Origin: Pseudomonadota bacterium
Lineage (GTDB): Bacteria > Pseudomonadota > Alphaproteobacteria > Caulobacterales > Caulobacteraceae
Length of the DNA stretch: 12,325 nucleotides
Assembly: GCA_023434265.1 (NCBI GenBank)
Contig: JAEYTA010000018.1
Span: 1 to 12,325 of the forward strand
Direction: 5' to 3'
In this document: positions 1-7,557 of the stretch, piece by piece
Layout: each line of letters opens with the position of its first letter
Position numbering within the stretch: the first letter of the stretch is position 1
Made by a program: the position numbers and the translations under genes
Notes under the pieces: generated by a model
Told to the model about the DNA's origin: nothing
Databases searched by the model: none
The model's input: only the letters and a program-made list of their open reading frames with translations

Positions 1-1
1 G

Positions 2-331
2 CGCGAGCCCGTCGTGGTTCCGGCCGAGGGCGCCGCCCCGGCGGCCGACCGCACCCTCCGCAACCCGACCTGGGCCGCGCCGCCGGTGGCGCAATATCCC
101 GCGCCTGCGCTTGCCGCCGGCGCGACCTCCGGTTCCGTGACCCTGACCTGCCTCGCTCATGCCGACGGCCGCATCAGCGATTGCGCGGCGGTCAGCGAAG
201 CCCCCGCCGACCTGGGCTTCGCGGCCGCTGCGGTGGCCGCCGCCGGAACCGCGCGGATCGCCCCTTCCGCGGTCGCCGGGGTCGAGGATCCGGTCCCGGT
301 CGTCTTCACCGTCCGCTTCCGCATCGGCTGA
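2..331 (+). CDS. TonB C-terminal-like domain protein, 3' fragment (5' end outside window)
   Basis: The frame is open to the left edge and ends with TGA at 329-331, so only about the last 109 residues are seen. A GTG at 14 is probably an internal Val rather than the start. The visible part has a Pro/Ala-rich lead (to about residue 40), then the pattern of a TonB C-terminal domain: a YPAPAL segment, a Gly-x-Val-Thr-Leu strand, a DGRISDCAAVSE strand-turn, a Phe-Ala-Ala helix, and a final strand with P-VVF-V-F. Domains of this kind occur in TonB energy transducers, which contact outer-membrane receptors from the periplasm, and in other secreted proteins. Without the N-terminus I cannot see a membrane anchor, so the role is open. 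A strong hairpin follows the stop codon. Family assignment is moderate, by sequence pattern only. Confidence 0.6.
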   Translation, partial: REPVVVPAEGAAPAADRTLRNPTWAAPPVAQYPAPALAAGATSGSVTLTCLAHADGRISDCAAVSEAPADLGFAAAAVAAAGTARIAPSAVAGVEDPVPVVFTVRFRIG

Positions 332-343
332 CCGCGCGGCGAC

Positions 344-377
344 GACAAGGGCCGGCGACGGATCGCCGGCCCTTGTC
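344..377 (+). terminator. Strong GC-rich hairpin downstream of the TonB-like gene
   Basis: A perfect 15-bp inverted repeat (GACAAGGGCCGGCGA at 344-358 pairs with 363-377) closes a 4-nt CGGA loop, 12 nt after the upstream stop. No real T-run follows (only CGTTCGG), so it is terminator-like by stem strength rather than a textbook intrinsic terminator. Its stem core recurs in the hairpin at 2056-2083. Confidence 0.65.
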
Positions 378-431
378 CGTTCGGACCCTGCGGGCCAACG
401 TGCCCCGTTCCGATTCCCAGGGGGTCCCTTC

Positions 432-2033
432 ATGAAGCGCCTGCTCGCCGCCGTCTCCGCCGCCGCCGTCCTCGCCGCCGCCGCGCCCGTCCTGGCCCAG
501 GCGCCCGACCTGGTCGCCGTCAACGGCATCTTCGACCAGGGCTTCAACCATTCCGAGGTGATGCGCACCGCCGCCCACCTGACCGATCGCATCGGCGGGC
601 GCATGACCAACTCGCCGCAGATGCGCGAGGCCGAGGCCTGGACCCAGCAGTGGTTCCGCGATCACGGCCTGTCCAACGTCCGCGCCGAGGGCTTCGAGTT
701 CGGCCGCGGCTGGTCGATGGTCCGCTCCGACGTGCGCATGGTCGCGCCCCGGCCGCTGGAGCTGCGCGGCATTCCGGTGGCGTGGACGCCGGGCACCAAC
801 GGCGCGATCTCGGGCGAGGTGGTGCTGGCCCCGATGAGCAGCCCGTCCGACTTCGACAAGTACCGCGGCAAGCTGGCCGGCAAGATCGTGATGATCTCCG
901 AGCCGACCGACGCCGAGCCCCCGACCACCCCCCAGTTCCGCCGCTGGACCGACGAGGAGCTGGCCGGCCGCATCGATTACGCCCAGCCGACCCACCGGCA
1001 TGTGACCGTCAGCCGCGACGGCGGCCGCGACAATTTCGCCCTCCGCATGGACGAGTTCCTCGCTTCGGAAGGGGCGCTGGGCTGGGTGCGCATGTCGTAT
1101 CGGGACGGCGGCCTGCTGCACGGGGCCGGCTACACCCATCTGGTGGGCGGCACCCCGACCCTGCCGGGCATGGAGCTGGCCGCCGAGGACTATCGCCGGC
1201 TGGCGCGCCTGTCGCGCGCCGGGGCGACTCCGGCGCTGGAGCTGACGAGCGAGGTCCGCTTCCACGACGACGACGTCAACGCCTACAACATCCTCGCGGA
1301 CATTCCGGGGACCAGCCGCTCGGGCGAATACGTCATGGCCGGGGCCCACCTCGACAGCTGGGCCGCCTCCGACGGCGCCGTCGACAACGCCGCCGGCAGC
1401 GCCGTGGTCATGGAGGCCGCCCGCATCCTGCGCGCCCTGAACGTGCGGCCCAAGCGGACCATCCGCTTCGCCCTGTGGAACGGCGAGGAACAGGGCCTGC
1501 ACGGCTCGCTGGCCTACGTCGACCGCCACCTCGCCACCCGCGCCCCGCTGGGCGACGCCGAGCTGGACGCCCTGCCCAACGGCCGCACCTGGCGCGCCCG
1601 CTGGCCGGTCCAGCCGCGCGACGGCTATTCGGACCTCGTCGCCTATTTCAACATCGACAACGGCTCGGGCCGCATCCGCGGCATCAACGCTGAGGGCAAC
1701 GTGGCCGCGGCCGCCGTGTTCGAGGAATGGCTGAAGCCGTTCCACAGCCTCGGCGCCGACACCGTCTCGCTGCGCAACGCCGGGGGCACCGACCACGTCT
1801 ACATGCAGACCGTCGGCGTGCCGGGCTTCCAGTTCATCCAGGACCCGCTCGACTACGGCAGCCGCCTGCACCACACCTCGATCGACAGCTACGACCACCT
1901 GCAGCCCGAGGACCTGCGCCAGGCCGCCGTGGTTCTCGCCGGCCTGCTGCTGGCCGCCGCCAACTCCGACGAGCCCCTGCCGCGCATGCCGCTGCCGACC
2001 CGCCCGACGCCGACCGATCCGTTCGCCGAGTAG
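432..2033 (+). CDS. Secreted M28-family zinc metallopeptidase (carboxypeptidase Q-like)
   Basis: This 533-residue protein starts at ATG 432, chosen for the AGGGGG ribosome binding site at 419-424 and because the N-terminus is then a clean Sec signal peptide: MKRLL, an Ala/Val-rich core, and a likely cut after LAQA near residue 24. The mature protein should act in the periplasm or outside the cell, removing amino acids from peptides. The co-catalytic two-zinc M28 site is visible: H306-L-D308, D318 in the AVDN motif, the Glu pair E352-E353 in NGEEQG (general base and ligand), D409, and H480/H481 in the HHTSIDS motif. Residues about 120-260 fit the PA-like insertion of carboxypeptidase Q-type members. 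Family M28 is clear; the substrate is not. An open frame extends upstream to 159, but that part overlaps the previous gene and lacks sense. The gene is flanked by hairpins on both sides, so it is probably monocistronic. Confidence 0.92.
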   Translation: MKRLLAAVSAAAVLAAAAPVLAQAPDLVAVNGIFDQGFNHSEVMRTAAHLTDRIGGRMTNSPQMREAEAWTQQWFRDHGLSNVRAEGFEFGRGWSMVRSDVRMVAPRPLELRGIPVAWTPGTNGAISGEVVLAPMSSPSDFDKYRGKLAGKIVMISEPTDAEPPTTPQFRRWTDEELAGRIDYAQPTHRHVTVSRDGGRDNFALRMDEFLASEGALGWVRMSYRDGGLLHGAGYTHLVGGTPTLPGMELAAEDYRRLARLSRAGATPALELTSEVRFHDDDVNAYNILADIPGTSRSGEYVMAGAHLDSWAASDGAVDNAAGSAVVMEAARILRALNVRPKRTIRFALWNGEEQGLHGSLAYVDRHLATRAPLGDAELDALPNGRTWRARWPVQPRDGYSDLVAYFNIDNGSGRIRGINAEGNVAAAAVFEEWLKPFHSLGADTVSLRNAGGTDHVYMQTVGVPGFQFIQDPLDYGSRLHHTSIDSYDHLQPEDLRQAAVVLAGLLLAAANSDEPLPRMPLPTRPTPTDPFAE

Positions 2034-2055
2034 GGCGGGCGAGCTGCCATACGAA

Positions 2056-2083
2056 AAGGGCCGGCGATCGCTCGCCGGCCCTT
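2056..2083. terminator. Hairpin between convergent peptidase and oxidase genes
   Basis: A perfect 12-bp stem (AAGGGCCGGCGA at 2056-2067 with 2072-2083) closes a TCGC loop. It sits between the M28 stop (2033) and the oxidase stop (2105). A-residues (2054-2057) flank the left arm and GCCGTTT flanks the right, so it could serve both directions. The stem core is identical to that of the 344-377 hairpin. Confidence 0.7.
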
Positions 2084-2104
2084 GCCGTTTCGGGGGTCTG
2101 ACGG

Positions 2105-2794
2105 TCAGGCCGCCATCTTCCAGGTGGGCTCCAGCGCCGCGTGGGGCGGGCAGGGGGCCACCGCCTGCACCGGCAGGCCGCCCAGCTCGTTGGCGTAGCC
2201 GTGGTTGACGTCCCTGTGGTGAGCCTCGTCGGCGCGGACCACCAGCACCACGTCGCGCAGGGTGGCGTCGTCCGGCAGGCCCCAGTAGCGCTTGGCGATC
2301 TCCGGCGCCGGCACGTTCGGGCTGCGACCCTCGTCGATCTCGGCGAGGTAGTGGGTGTAGCTGATCACCGCCTCTTCCTCGAAGTAGCCGACCACGCGGT
2401 GGGCCGTCTTGTTGTGCACCAGGTAGAGGGCGAAGAAGAACAGGTAGAAGACCCACTGCACCGAGACGATGACGAAGCGCTCGAACAGGGTCGGCTTCGA
2501 GATCTCGATGAAGGTCATCAGGTGCATGCGTTCGTTCTCGGCCTCGTCCATCAGCGTCTTGATCCAGCCCTTGTCGTCACACATGCGGCGCAGGCAGGCG
2601 AGGTGGTTGATGGTGGCGCCGACCATGCCCGGCACCGCCGCGACGGTCTCCAGCACCACGGCGCGGTGGCCGTAGCGCCTGGCGAAGAAGGTGTCGGCGC
2701 ACCAGCGCAGCAGCTTGGTGAAGCCGAAGGCGACGCGATCCGACAGGCCCTTGGGCTGGTGGTGGACGGACAGGTCGACGAGCGGAGCGGTCAT
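2105..2794 (-). CDS. aox: Alternative oxidase (cyanide-insensitive ubiquinol oxidase)
   Basis: This 229-residue di-iron membrane oxidase passes electrons from ubiquinol to oxygen without pumping protons, bypassing the cytochrome oxidases. The four AOX helical motifs are all present: LET with E49, NERMHLM with E88 and H91, FEEEAV at residues 138-143, and RADEAHH with E190 and H193. These supply the carboxylate and His ligands of the diiron centre. Hydrophobic segments around residues 107-126 and the amphipathic region near 52-70 fit interfacial membrane binding. There is no organelle-type N-terminal extension, so the length is normal for bacterial AOX. The ATG start is preceded by AGAGGG about 9 nt upstream. 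The gene stands alone, divergent from mce across about 200 bp. I could not identify a regulator site (no FNR-type palindrome). The family call is secure; the conditions of expression are unknown. Confidence 0.95.
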   Translation of the reverse strand: MTAPLVDLSVHHQPKGLSDRVAFGFTKLLRWCADTFFARRYGHRAVVLETVAAVPGMVGATINHLACLRRMCDDKGWIKTLMDEAENERMHLMTFIEISKPTLFERFVIVSVQWVFYLFFFALYLVHNKTAHRVVGYFEEEAVISYTHYLAEIDEGRSPNVPAPEIAKRYWGLPDDATLRDVVLVVRADEAHHRDVNHGYANELGGLPVQAVAPCPPHAALEPTWKMAA

Positions 2795-2995
2795 GGCGTG
2801 TTTCCCTCTGGAAATCCGGATGTTGCGAGCCGCGGGGGCGGTGTCTCGAAGTTGACGAGGGTGTACGTCGGCCGGTCCGCCGGCGATATTCGGGTCTTGT
2901 CCCTAAGGGGTTTTGCGGAGCCCGGGCGCGGGCTTCGGCGCCCCTGCGGCGATCGCCGCCTTCTCCCGCGCCGCCGAACCGGCTAAGCCCTCGCC

Positions 2996-3418
2996 ATGAT
3001 CGGAAGACTGAACCACGTCGGCGTCGCCACGCCCTCCATCGAGGCCAGCGTCGCCCTGTACCGCGACCTGCTCGGCGCCACGAAGGCCCACGCCCCCTTC
3101 GACCTGCCGGCCCAGGGGGTGCGGGTCTGTTTCGTCGACCTGCCCAACAGCCAGATCGAGCTGATCGAGCCGTTGGGCGAGGACAGCCCGATCCACGGCT
3201 TCCTGGCGAAGAACCCGAAGGGCGGCCAGCATCACGTCTGCTTCGAGGTCGAGGACATCCTCGCCGCCCGCGACGCGCTCAGGGCGAAGGGCGCGACCCT
3301 CCTCGGCACGGGCGAGCCGCGCATCGGCGCCCACGGCACCCCCATCCTCTTCCTGCATCCGAAGGACATGGGCGGCGTGCTCGTCGAACTGATGGAAGCC
3401 CCGAAGGAGGCGCACTGA
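2996..3418 (+). CDS. mce: Methylmalonyl-CoA epimerase (VOC superfamily)
   Basis: The 140-residue protein interconverts (2S)- and (2R)-methylmalonyl-CoA in the cytoplasm, feeding propionyl-CoA carbon into succinyl-CoA through methylmalonyl-CoA mutase. It shows the paired beta-alpha-beta-beta-beta modules of VOC enzymes. The expected metal ligands are visible: H7 in LNHVGVA, E55 in QIELIEP, H79/H80 in GGQHHVCFEV, and E131 in GVLVELMEAP. Length is normal. The ATG at 2996 lacks a clear Shine-Dalgarno, but a GCTAAGCC element lies 6 nt before it, compatible with a very short leader or leaderless mRNA (inference). The DUF1467 gene follows after one nucleotide, a pairing I associate with alphaproteobacteria. 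Confidence 0.93.
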   Translation: MIGRLNHVGVATPSIEASVALYRDLLGATKAHAPFDLPAQGVRVCFVDLPNSQIELIEPLGEDSPIHGFLAKNPKGGQHHVCFEVEDILAARDALRAKGATLLGTGEPRIGAHGTPILFLHPKDMGGVLVELMEAPKEAH

Positions 3419-3419
3419 C

Positions 3420-3683
3420 ATGCCCGTCGGCCTGTTCACCATGGTGGCGATCTACATCGTCTGCTGGTGGGTCGTGCTGTTCGCCGTCCTGCCGCTGGGC
3501 ATGAACCAGAGGGACCAGGAGTTGCCGCAGGACGGCGCCCAATGGGGCGCGCCGGTGCAGCCGAACCTGAAGAAGAAATTCCTCACCACCACCTGGGTCG
3601 CCGCCCTGGTGTGGGTGCTGATCATGGTGCTGGTCTGGATCGGCTGGATGCCGCTGCCCGACCTCGCCCCGCCCACGGACTGA
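3420..3683 (+). CDS. DUF1467 family two-span membrane protein
   Basis: An 87-residue protein with two hydrophobic spans, about residues 5-27 and 57-78, separated by a polar loop with Lys-Lys-Lys near 51-53. The W-W-V-V-LFAVLPLG stretch followed by a charged QRD-type loop is the DUF1467 pattern. No biochemical function is established to my knowledge. A strong AAGGAGG (3404-3410) sits 9 nt before the ATG, inside the end of mce, so the two are translationally linked and likely co-transcribed. Conserved linkage to mce does not by itself show a metabolic role. Confidence 0.85.
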   Translation: MPVGLFTMVAIYIVCWWVVLFAVLPLGMNQRDQELPQDGAQWGAPVQPNLKKKFLTTTWVAALVWVLIMVLVWIGWMPLPDLAPPTD

Positions 3684-3699
3684 ACGAGGGAGCGTCCCG

Positions 3700-4038
3700 A
3701 TGGCCGACCGCCTGTTCCTCATCAACCCCGGCTGGACCGACGATCACGGCGGGCCGTGGTACTGCCCGGCCGGCGCGATCGTCGAGGGCGTGCTGGCCTT
3801 CCATCCCGGCCTGCGCGACCAGCTCGACATCGCCTACCTCGACTTTCCCCGCCCACGGCCGCCGGTGATCGAGGCGGTCGGCGAGGACCACCAGTCCTGC
3901 CCCATCCTCGTGCTGGACGGCGGCTTCGACTGGCCGGAGGCCGAGACCAGCGCCGCCACCGGCGCCCGCTTCCTCCAGGACGAGGCGATCATCCCGTATC
4001 TGGCGGCGCGATACGGGATCGCCAGGCCGCATCCCTAG
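3700..4038 (+). CDS. DUF3088 domain-containing protein
   Basis: A 112-residue soluble protein starting at ATG 3700 with a GAGGGA site about 7 nt upstream, 16 nt after the DUF1467 stop. The order F-L-I-N-P-G-W, then WYCPAGAIVEG (Cys22-Pro23), a FPRPRPPVIE segment, and CPILVLDGG matches DUF3088. This is a small family whose N-terminal CP motif and cis-Pro-like region resemble a thioredoxin or GST N-terminal fold. I infer that fold, not an activity. A second cysteine lies in HQSCP (about residue 66). The stop codon TAG (4036-4038) is part of the CTAG that begins the palindromic element described separately, so the protein ends exactly at that element's boundary. Confidence 0.8.
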   Translation: MADRLFLINPGWTDDHGGPWYCPAGAIVEGVLAFHPGLRDQLDIAYLDFPRPRPPVIEAVGEDHQSCPILVLDGGFDWPEAETSAATGARFLQDEAIIPYLAARYGIARPHP

Positions 4039-4163
4039 GGGCGAGGGGCGAGGGACGAGGGCGTTCCGCGGGGTAGATCCAGCGACCTGGTCTGGCCGAT
4101 GCGCTTCGTCGGCCGGGCGCAGCACAATCCACTCGCCCCTCGACCCTCGACCCTCGACCCTAG
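4035..4163. mobile_element. 129-bp MITE/REP-like palindromic element with heptad terminal inverted repeats
   Basis: The left end (4035-4061) and the right end (4137-4163) are inverted copies. Both read CTAGGG followed by three CGAGGG hexamers separated by single variable bases (G,G,A on the left; T,T,T on the right), so 24 of 27 positions match. Both outer ends are CTAG, a rare tetramer in such genomes, which could be a target duplication or part of the repeat. The interior holds two small hairpins: CCAG/CTGG at 4079-4090, and GGCCGA/TCGGCC at 4094-4114 with a 9-nt loop. No transposase gene is present and the enclosed reading frames look non-coding. It separates the DUF3088 gene from proS. 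The mobile nature is inferred from structure; copies elsewhere would confirm it. Confidence 0.6.
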
Positions 4164-4182
4164 CTTTCGCCCCGCCCGACCC

Positions 4183-4190
4183 GCTAAACC
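4183..4190 (+). promoter_or_regulatory. Possible -10 element upstream of proS
   Basis: GCTAAACC matches most of the Caulobacter housekeeping -10 pattern (GCTANAWC) and lies 34 nt before the proS ATG, just outside the palindromic element. No convincing -35 is visible: the spacing would place it at the element's right end. This is a weak call. Confidence 0.3.
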
Positions 4191-4224
4191 ATCCTCCCCA
4201 CGCTCCCACGCCGGATTCTGACTC

Positions 4225-5541
4225 ATGCGCCTGTCGCGCTACTTTCTGCCCACCCTCAAAGAGGCGCCCTCGGACGCCCAGATCGTCTCGCACCAGCTGA
4301 TGCTGCGCGCCGGCCTGATCCGTCAGGAGGCGGCGGGCATCTACGCCTGGCTGCCGCTGGGCCTGCGCGTGCTGAGGAAGATCGAGCAGATCGTGCGCGA
4401 GGAGCAGGTGAGGGCGGGGGCCGTCGAACTGCTGATGCCCACGCTTCAGCTGGCCGACCTGTGGCGCGAGTCGGGCCGCTACGACGCCTACGGCCCCGAG
4501 ATGCTGCGCATCACCGACCGGCACGAGCGCGAACTGCTCTACGGCCCCACCAACGAGGAGATGATCACCGACATCTTCCGGGCCTATGTGAAGTCCTACA
4601 AGGCGCTGCCGCTGAACCTCTTCCACATCCAGTGGAAGTTCCGCGACGAGCGCCGCCCGCGCTTCGGCGTCATGCGCGGCCGCGAGTTCCTGATGAAGGA
4701 CGCCTACTCCTTCGACATCGACGAGGCCTCGGCGCGGCGCGCCTACAACCGCATGTTCGTGGCCTATCTGAACACCTTCGCCCGCATGGGGCTGAAGGCG
4801 GTGCCGATGCGCGCCGACACCGGCCCGATCGGCGGCGACCTCAGCCACGAGTTCATCGTGCTCGCCGACACCGGCGAGAGCGCGGTGTTCTGCGATCGCA
4901 AGCTGGTCGAGATGCCCGCCCCCGGCGGCGACGTCGACTGGGACGACCTGCAGGCCATCGTCGACGAGCGCACCTCGCTCTACGCCGCCACCGAGGAGAT
5001 GCACGACGCCGCCCGCTTCGAGAGCGAGACGGCCGAGGGCGACCGCCTGTCGGCGCGCGGCATCGAGGTCGGCCACATCTTCTACTTCGGGACCAAATAC
5101 TCGGCCCCGATGAAGGCCCGCGTCGCCGGGCCGGACGGCCAGGACGCCGACGTGCACATGGGCAGCTACGGCGTCGGCGTGTCGCGCCTGCTGGGCGCCA
5201 TCATCGAGGCCAGCCACGACGAGGGCGGCATCGTCTGGCCCGACGCCGTGGCTCCCTTCGACGTGGTGGTCATCAACCTGCGCGCCAACGACGCCGCCGT
5301 CTCGGCCGCCTGCGAGGATGCGGTCGCGAAACTCGAAGTCGCCGGCAAGGATGTCCTCTACGACGACACCGACGAGCGTCCCGGCGGCAAGTTCGCCACG
5401 GCGGATCTCATCGGCGTGCCGTGGCAGCTGACCATCGGGCCCAAGGGCCTCGCCGACGGCGTGGTCGAGCTGAAGCGCCGCGCCACCGGCGAGAAGCTGT
5501 CCCTGCCGCTGGAAGACGCCATCGCGAGGCTGACCGCATGA
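4225..5541 (+). CDS. proS: Prolyl-tRNA synthetase, short type without INS editing domain
   Basis: A 438-residue class II aminoacyl-tRNA synthetase that charges tRNA-Pro with proline in the cytoplasm. Motif 1 lies around residues 44-78. The ATP-site TNEE follows at 109-112, motif 2 at 139-164 (FRDER through MKDAYSFD), and motif 3 at 313-321 (GSYGVGVSR). The C-terminal anticodon-binding domain covers about 345-438. The 572-residue E. coli type carries a large INS editing domain between motifs 2 and 3. Here motif 2 runs on with only the short linker, typical of alphaproteobacteria, so Ala-tRNA-Pro must be cleared by another factor if at all. No Shine-Dalgarno is seen at the ATG. The gene ends in an ATGA overlap with the permease gene, implying coupling. 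Confidence 0.97.
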   Translation: MRLSRYFLPTLKEAPSDAQIVSHQLMLRAGLIRQEAAGIYAWLPLGLRVLRKIEQIVREEQVRAGAVELLMPTLQLADLWRESGRYDAYGPEMLRITDRHERELLYGPTNEEMITDIFRAYVKSYKALPLNLFHIQWKFRDERRPRFGVMRGREFLMKDAYSFDIDEASARRAYNRMFVAYLNTFARMGLKAVPMRADTGPIGGDLSHEFIVLADTGESAVFCDRKLVEMPAPGGDVDWDDLQAIVDERTSLYAATEEMHDAARFESETAEGDRLSARGIEVGHIFYFGTKYSAPMKARVAGPDGQDADVHMGSYGVGVSRLLGAIIEASHDEGGIVWPDAVAPFDVVVINLRANDAAVSAACEDAVAKLEVAGKDVLYDDTDERPGGKFATADLIGVPWQLTIGPKGLADGVVELKRRATGEKLSLPLEDAIARLTA

Positions 5542-6842
5542 CCGACGCCGGGGCGGCCATGAAGCCGATCAAGCCCGCCGGGCCGTTCTCCGCCTGGGAG
5601 TTCGGCCTCGCCCTCCGCTACCTGCGCGCCCGGCGCAAGGAAGGCGGCATCGCCCTGATCGCCATCATCTCCTACGTGGCCATCGCCCTGGCGGTCATGG
5701 CCCTGATCACGGTGATGAGCATCATGGCCGGCTTCAGGAACGAGCTGCTCAGCCGCATGCTGTCCTTCAACGGGCACATGTACGTCCAGGGCCAGGTGCT
5801 GACCTCGCCCGAGCGCGACGCCGCCGTGGCCCGCATCCGCGATGTGCCGGGCGTCGTCTCGGTCACGCCCCTGACCGAGAACCAGAGCCTGGTGCGCGCC
5901 GGCGGCCGCACCACGGGGGCCATGGTCCGCGGCATCGGCCGCGACGATCTCGACTCCATGTCCTACGTCTTCGCCAGCCTCGACGAGCGGGCGAAACAGA
6001 GCTTCGGCCAGGGCCCGTACGGCGGGGACGACATCATCATCGGCAAGGCGTTGGCCGACAGCATGGGCCTGCGGGTCGGCGACCCGATCACCCTCTATTC
6101 GCCGACCGGCGCCGACAGCGCCTTCGGCAACCTTGGCGGGCTGGAGAAGACCTACCGCGTCGGCGGCGTGTTCAGCTCGGGCACCGCCGATTTCGACCTC
6201 GCCTTCATCTTCATGCCGCTGGAGCAGGCCCAGTTGTTCTTCGCCAAGGAGGGCGTCTGGGACGTCATCGAGATCAAGGTGGCCGAGCCCGACCGCGTCG
6301 GCGAACTGATCCAGCCGGTGCGCGAGGCCGCCGGCCCGGTCGCCCTCGTCAGCGACTGGCGCGACCGCCTCGCCGCCTTCTGGGGCGCGCTCAAGGTCGA
6401 GCGGGTGGCGATGAGCATCATCCTCGGCCTCGTCGTCGCCATCGCCGCCCTCAACATCATCTCCGGCATCGTCATGCTGGTGAAGAACAAGACCCGCGAC
6501 ATCGCCATCCTGCGCACCGTCGGGGCCAGCCAGGGCTCGATGCTGCGCGTCTTCTTCGTCGCCGGCGCCGCCATCGGCGTGGCCGGAACCCTCACCGGCC
6601 TGCTGCTCGGCCTGCTGTTCTGCCTCAACATCGGGGCCATCCAGCACTTCCTCGAGGGCCTGCTGGGCGTGCAGCTGTTCAACGCCGACGTCTACATGCT
6701 CGACGCCATCCCCGCCGAGGTCGATCCGCTCGACGTCTTCTGGGTCACCGTCTGGTCCTTCTTCATGAGCTGCGTCGCCGGCCTTATCCCCTCGTGGCAG
6801 GCCGCCAAGCTCGATCCGGTGGAGGCGCTCCGCTATGAGTGA
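5538..6842 (+). CDS. lolC/E: Lipoprotein-releasing ABC transporter permease (LolC/LolE family)
   Basis: A 434-residue inner-membrane permease that, with the LolD ATPase, extracts outer-membrane lipoproteins and hands them to LolA. The architecture fits: a cytoplasmic N-terminal amphipathic segment (WEFGLALRYLRARRKEGG, residues 20-37) and TM1 at about 38-63. A large periplasmic domain of about 225 residues follows, then TM2 about 290-315, TM3 about 337-365, TM4 about 400-420. The coupling-helix region NKTRDIAILRTVGAS and the end DPVEALRYE are hallmarks. Only one permease gene is seen next to lolD, rather than a lolC and a lolE, which I regard as usual outside gammaproteobacteria. I therefore do not choose between the names. 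The ATG at 5538 overlaps the proS stop; an in-frame ATG at 5559 is an alternative. The stop overlaps lolD. Confidence 0.93.
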   Translation: MTDAGAAMKPIKPAGPFSAWEFGLALRYLRARRKEGGIALIAIISYVAIALAVMALITVMSIMAGFRNELLSRMLSFNGHMYVQGQVLTSPERDAAVARIRDVPGVVSVTPLTENQSLVRAGGRTTGAMVRGIGRDDLDSMSYVFASLDERAKQSFGQGPYGGDDIIIGKALADSMGLRVGDPITLYSPTGADSAFGNLGGLEKTYRVGGVFSSGTADFDLAFIFMPLEQAQLFFAKEGVWDVIEIKVAEPDRVGELIQPVREAAGPVALVSDWRDRLAAFWGALKVERVAMSIILGLVVAIAALNIISGIVMLVKNKTRDIAILRTVGASQGSMLRVFFVAGAAIGVAGTLTGLLLGLLFCLNIGAIQHFLEGLLGVQLFNADVYMLDAIPAEVDPLDVFWVTVWSFFMSCVAGLIPSWQAAKLDPVEALRYE

Positions 6843-7557
6843 GATCGCCCCCAAGCCCGCGTCCGCCGTCCTCTCGGTGCGGGGCCTGACCCGCACCTAC
6901 GACACCGCCGCCGGCGGCCTGACCGTGCTTCGCGGCGTCGACCTCGACGTCCGTCCCGGTGAGGTGGTCGGCCTGATCGGCCCCTCGGGCTCGGGCAAGT
7001 CGTCGCTGCTGCACGCCGCCGGCCTGCTGGAGCACCCGACCTCGGGCGACGTGCTGATCGACGGCCAGGAGATGGGCCACCTGCCCGACAGCGCCCGCAC
7101 CCGGGTCCGCCTCGGCGCCATCGGCTTCGTCTATCAGTTCCACCATCTGCTGCCCGAGTTCGACGCCCGCGACAATGTCGCCCTGCCGCTGCGCATCGCC
7201 GGCGTCGGCCGCGAGGCCGCCCGCGCCCGCGCCGAGGAGCTGCTGGTCCGCCTCGGCCTCGCCGACCGCCTGACCCACCAGCCGGCCCAGCTGTCCGGCG
7301 GCGAACGCCAGCGCGTCGCCGTTGCCCGGGCGCTGGCCAACCGGCCGCGGCTGTTGCTGGCGGACGAGCCCACCGGCAACCTCGACCCGGCCACCAGCCA
7401 GACGGTGTTCGAGGCCCTGCACGACCTCGTCAAATCCACCGGCGTCGCCGCCCTGATCGCCACCCACAACATGGAGCTGGCCGGGCACATGGACCGGGTG
7501 TTCGCGCTGAAGGACGGGCACCTGGAGGAGCGGCCGGCGGAGAGCCACGCCTACTGA
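6835..7557 (+). CDS. lolD: Lipoprotein-releasing ABC transporter ATP-binding protein LolD
   Basis: A 240-residue ABC ATPase that powers lipoprotein release from the inner membrane. Walker A is GPSGSGKS (residues 49-56). The Q-loop region contains YQFHHLLPEF, a stretch typical of LolD. The signature LSGGE lies at 153-157 and Walker B LLLADE ends at D177-E178. NLD follows as the D-loop, and H211 (ATHNMEL) is the switch His. Length is normal. The ATG lies inside the 3' end of the permease gene (8-nt overlap), so the two are translated together. The TGA is embedded in a short palindrome shared with the stop of convergent msrA. Confidence 0.97.
   Translation: MSEIAPKPASAVLSVRGLTRTYDTAAGGLTVLRGVDLDVRPGEVVGLIGPSGSGKSSLLHAAGLLEHPTSGDVLIDGQEMGHLPDSARTRVRLGAIGFVYQFHHLLPEFDARDNVALPLRIAGVGREAARARAEELLVRLGLADRLTHQPAQLSGGERQRVAVARALANRPRLLLADEPTGNLDPATSQTVFEALHDLVKSTGVAALIATHNMELAGHMDRVFALKDGHLEERPAESHAY

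Noticed and set aside
2852..2857. TTGACG as the -35 of an mce promoter
   Set aside because: No acceptable -10 lies 16-18 bp downstream.
4035..4226. A 63-codon minus-strand frame across the palindromic element
   Set aside because: Its sequence is a translation of the inverted repeats and the proS leader, and it has no sign of coding constraint.
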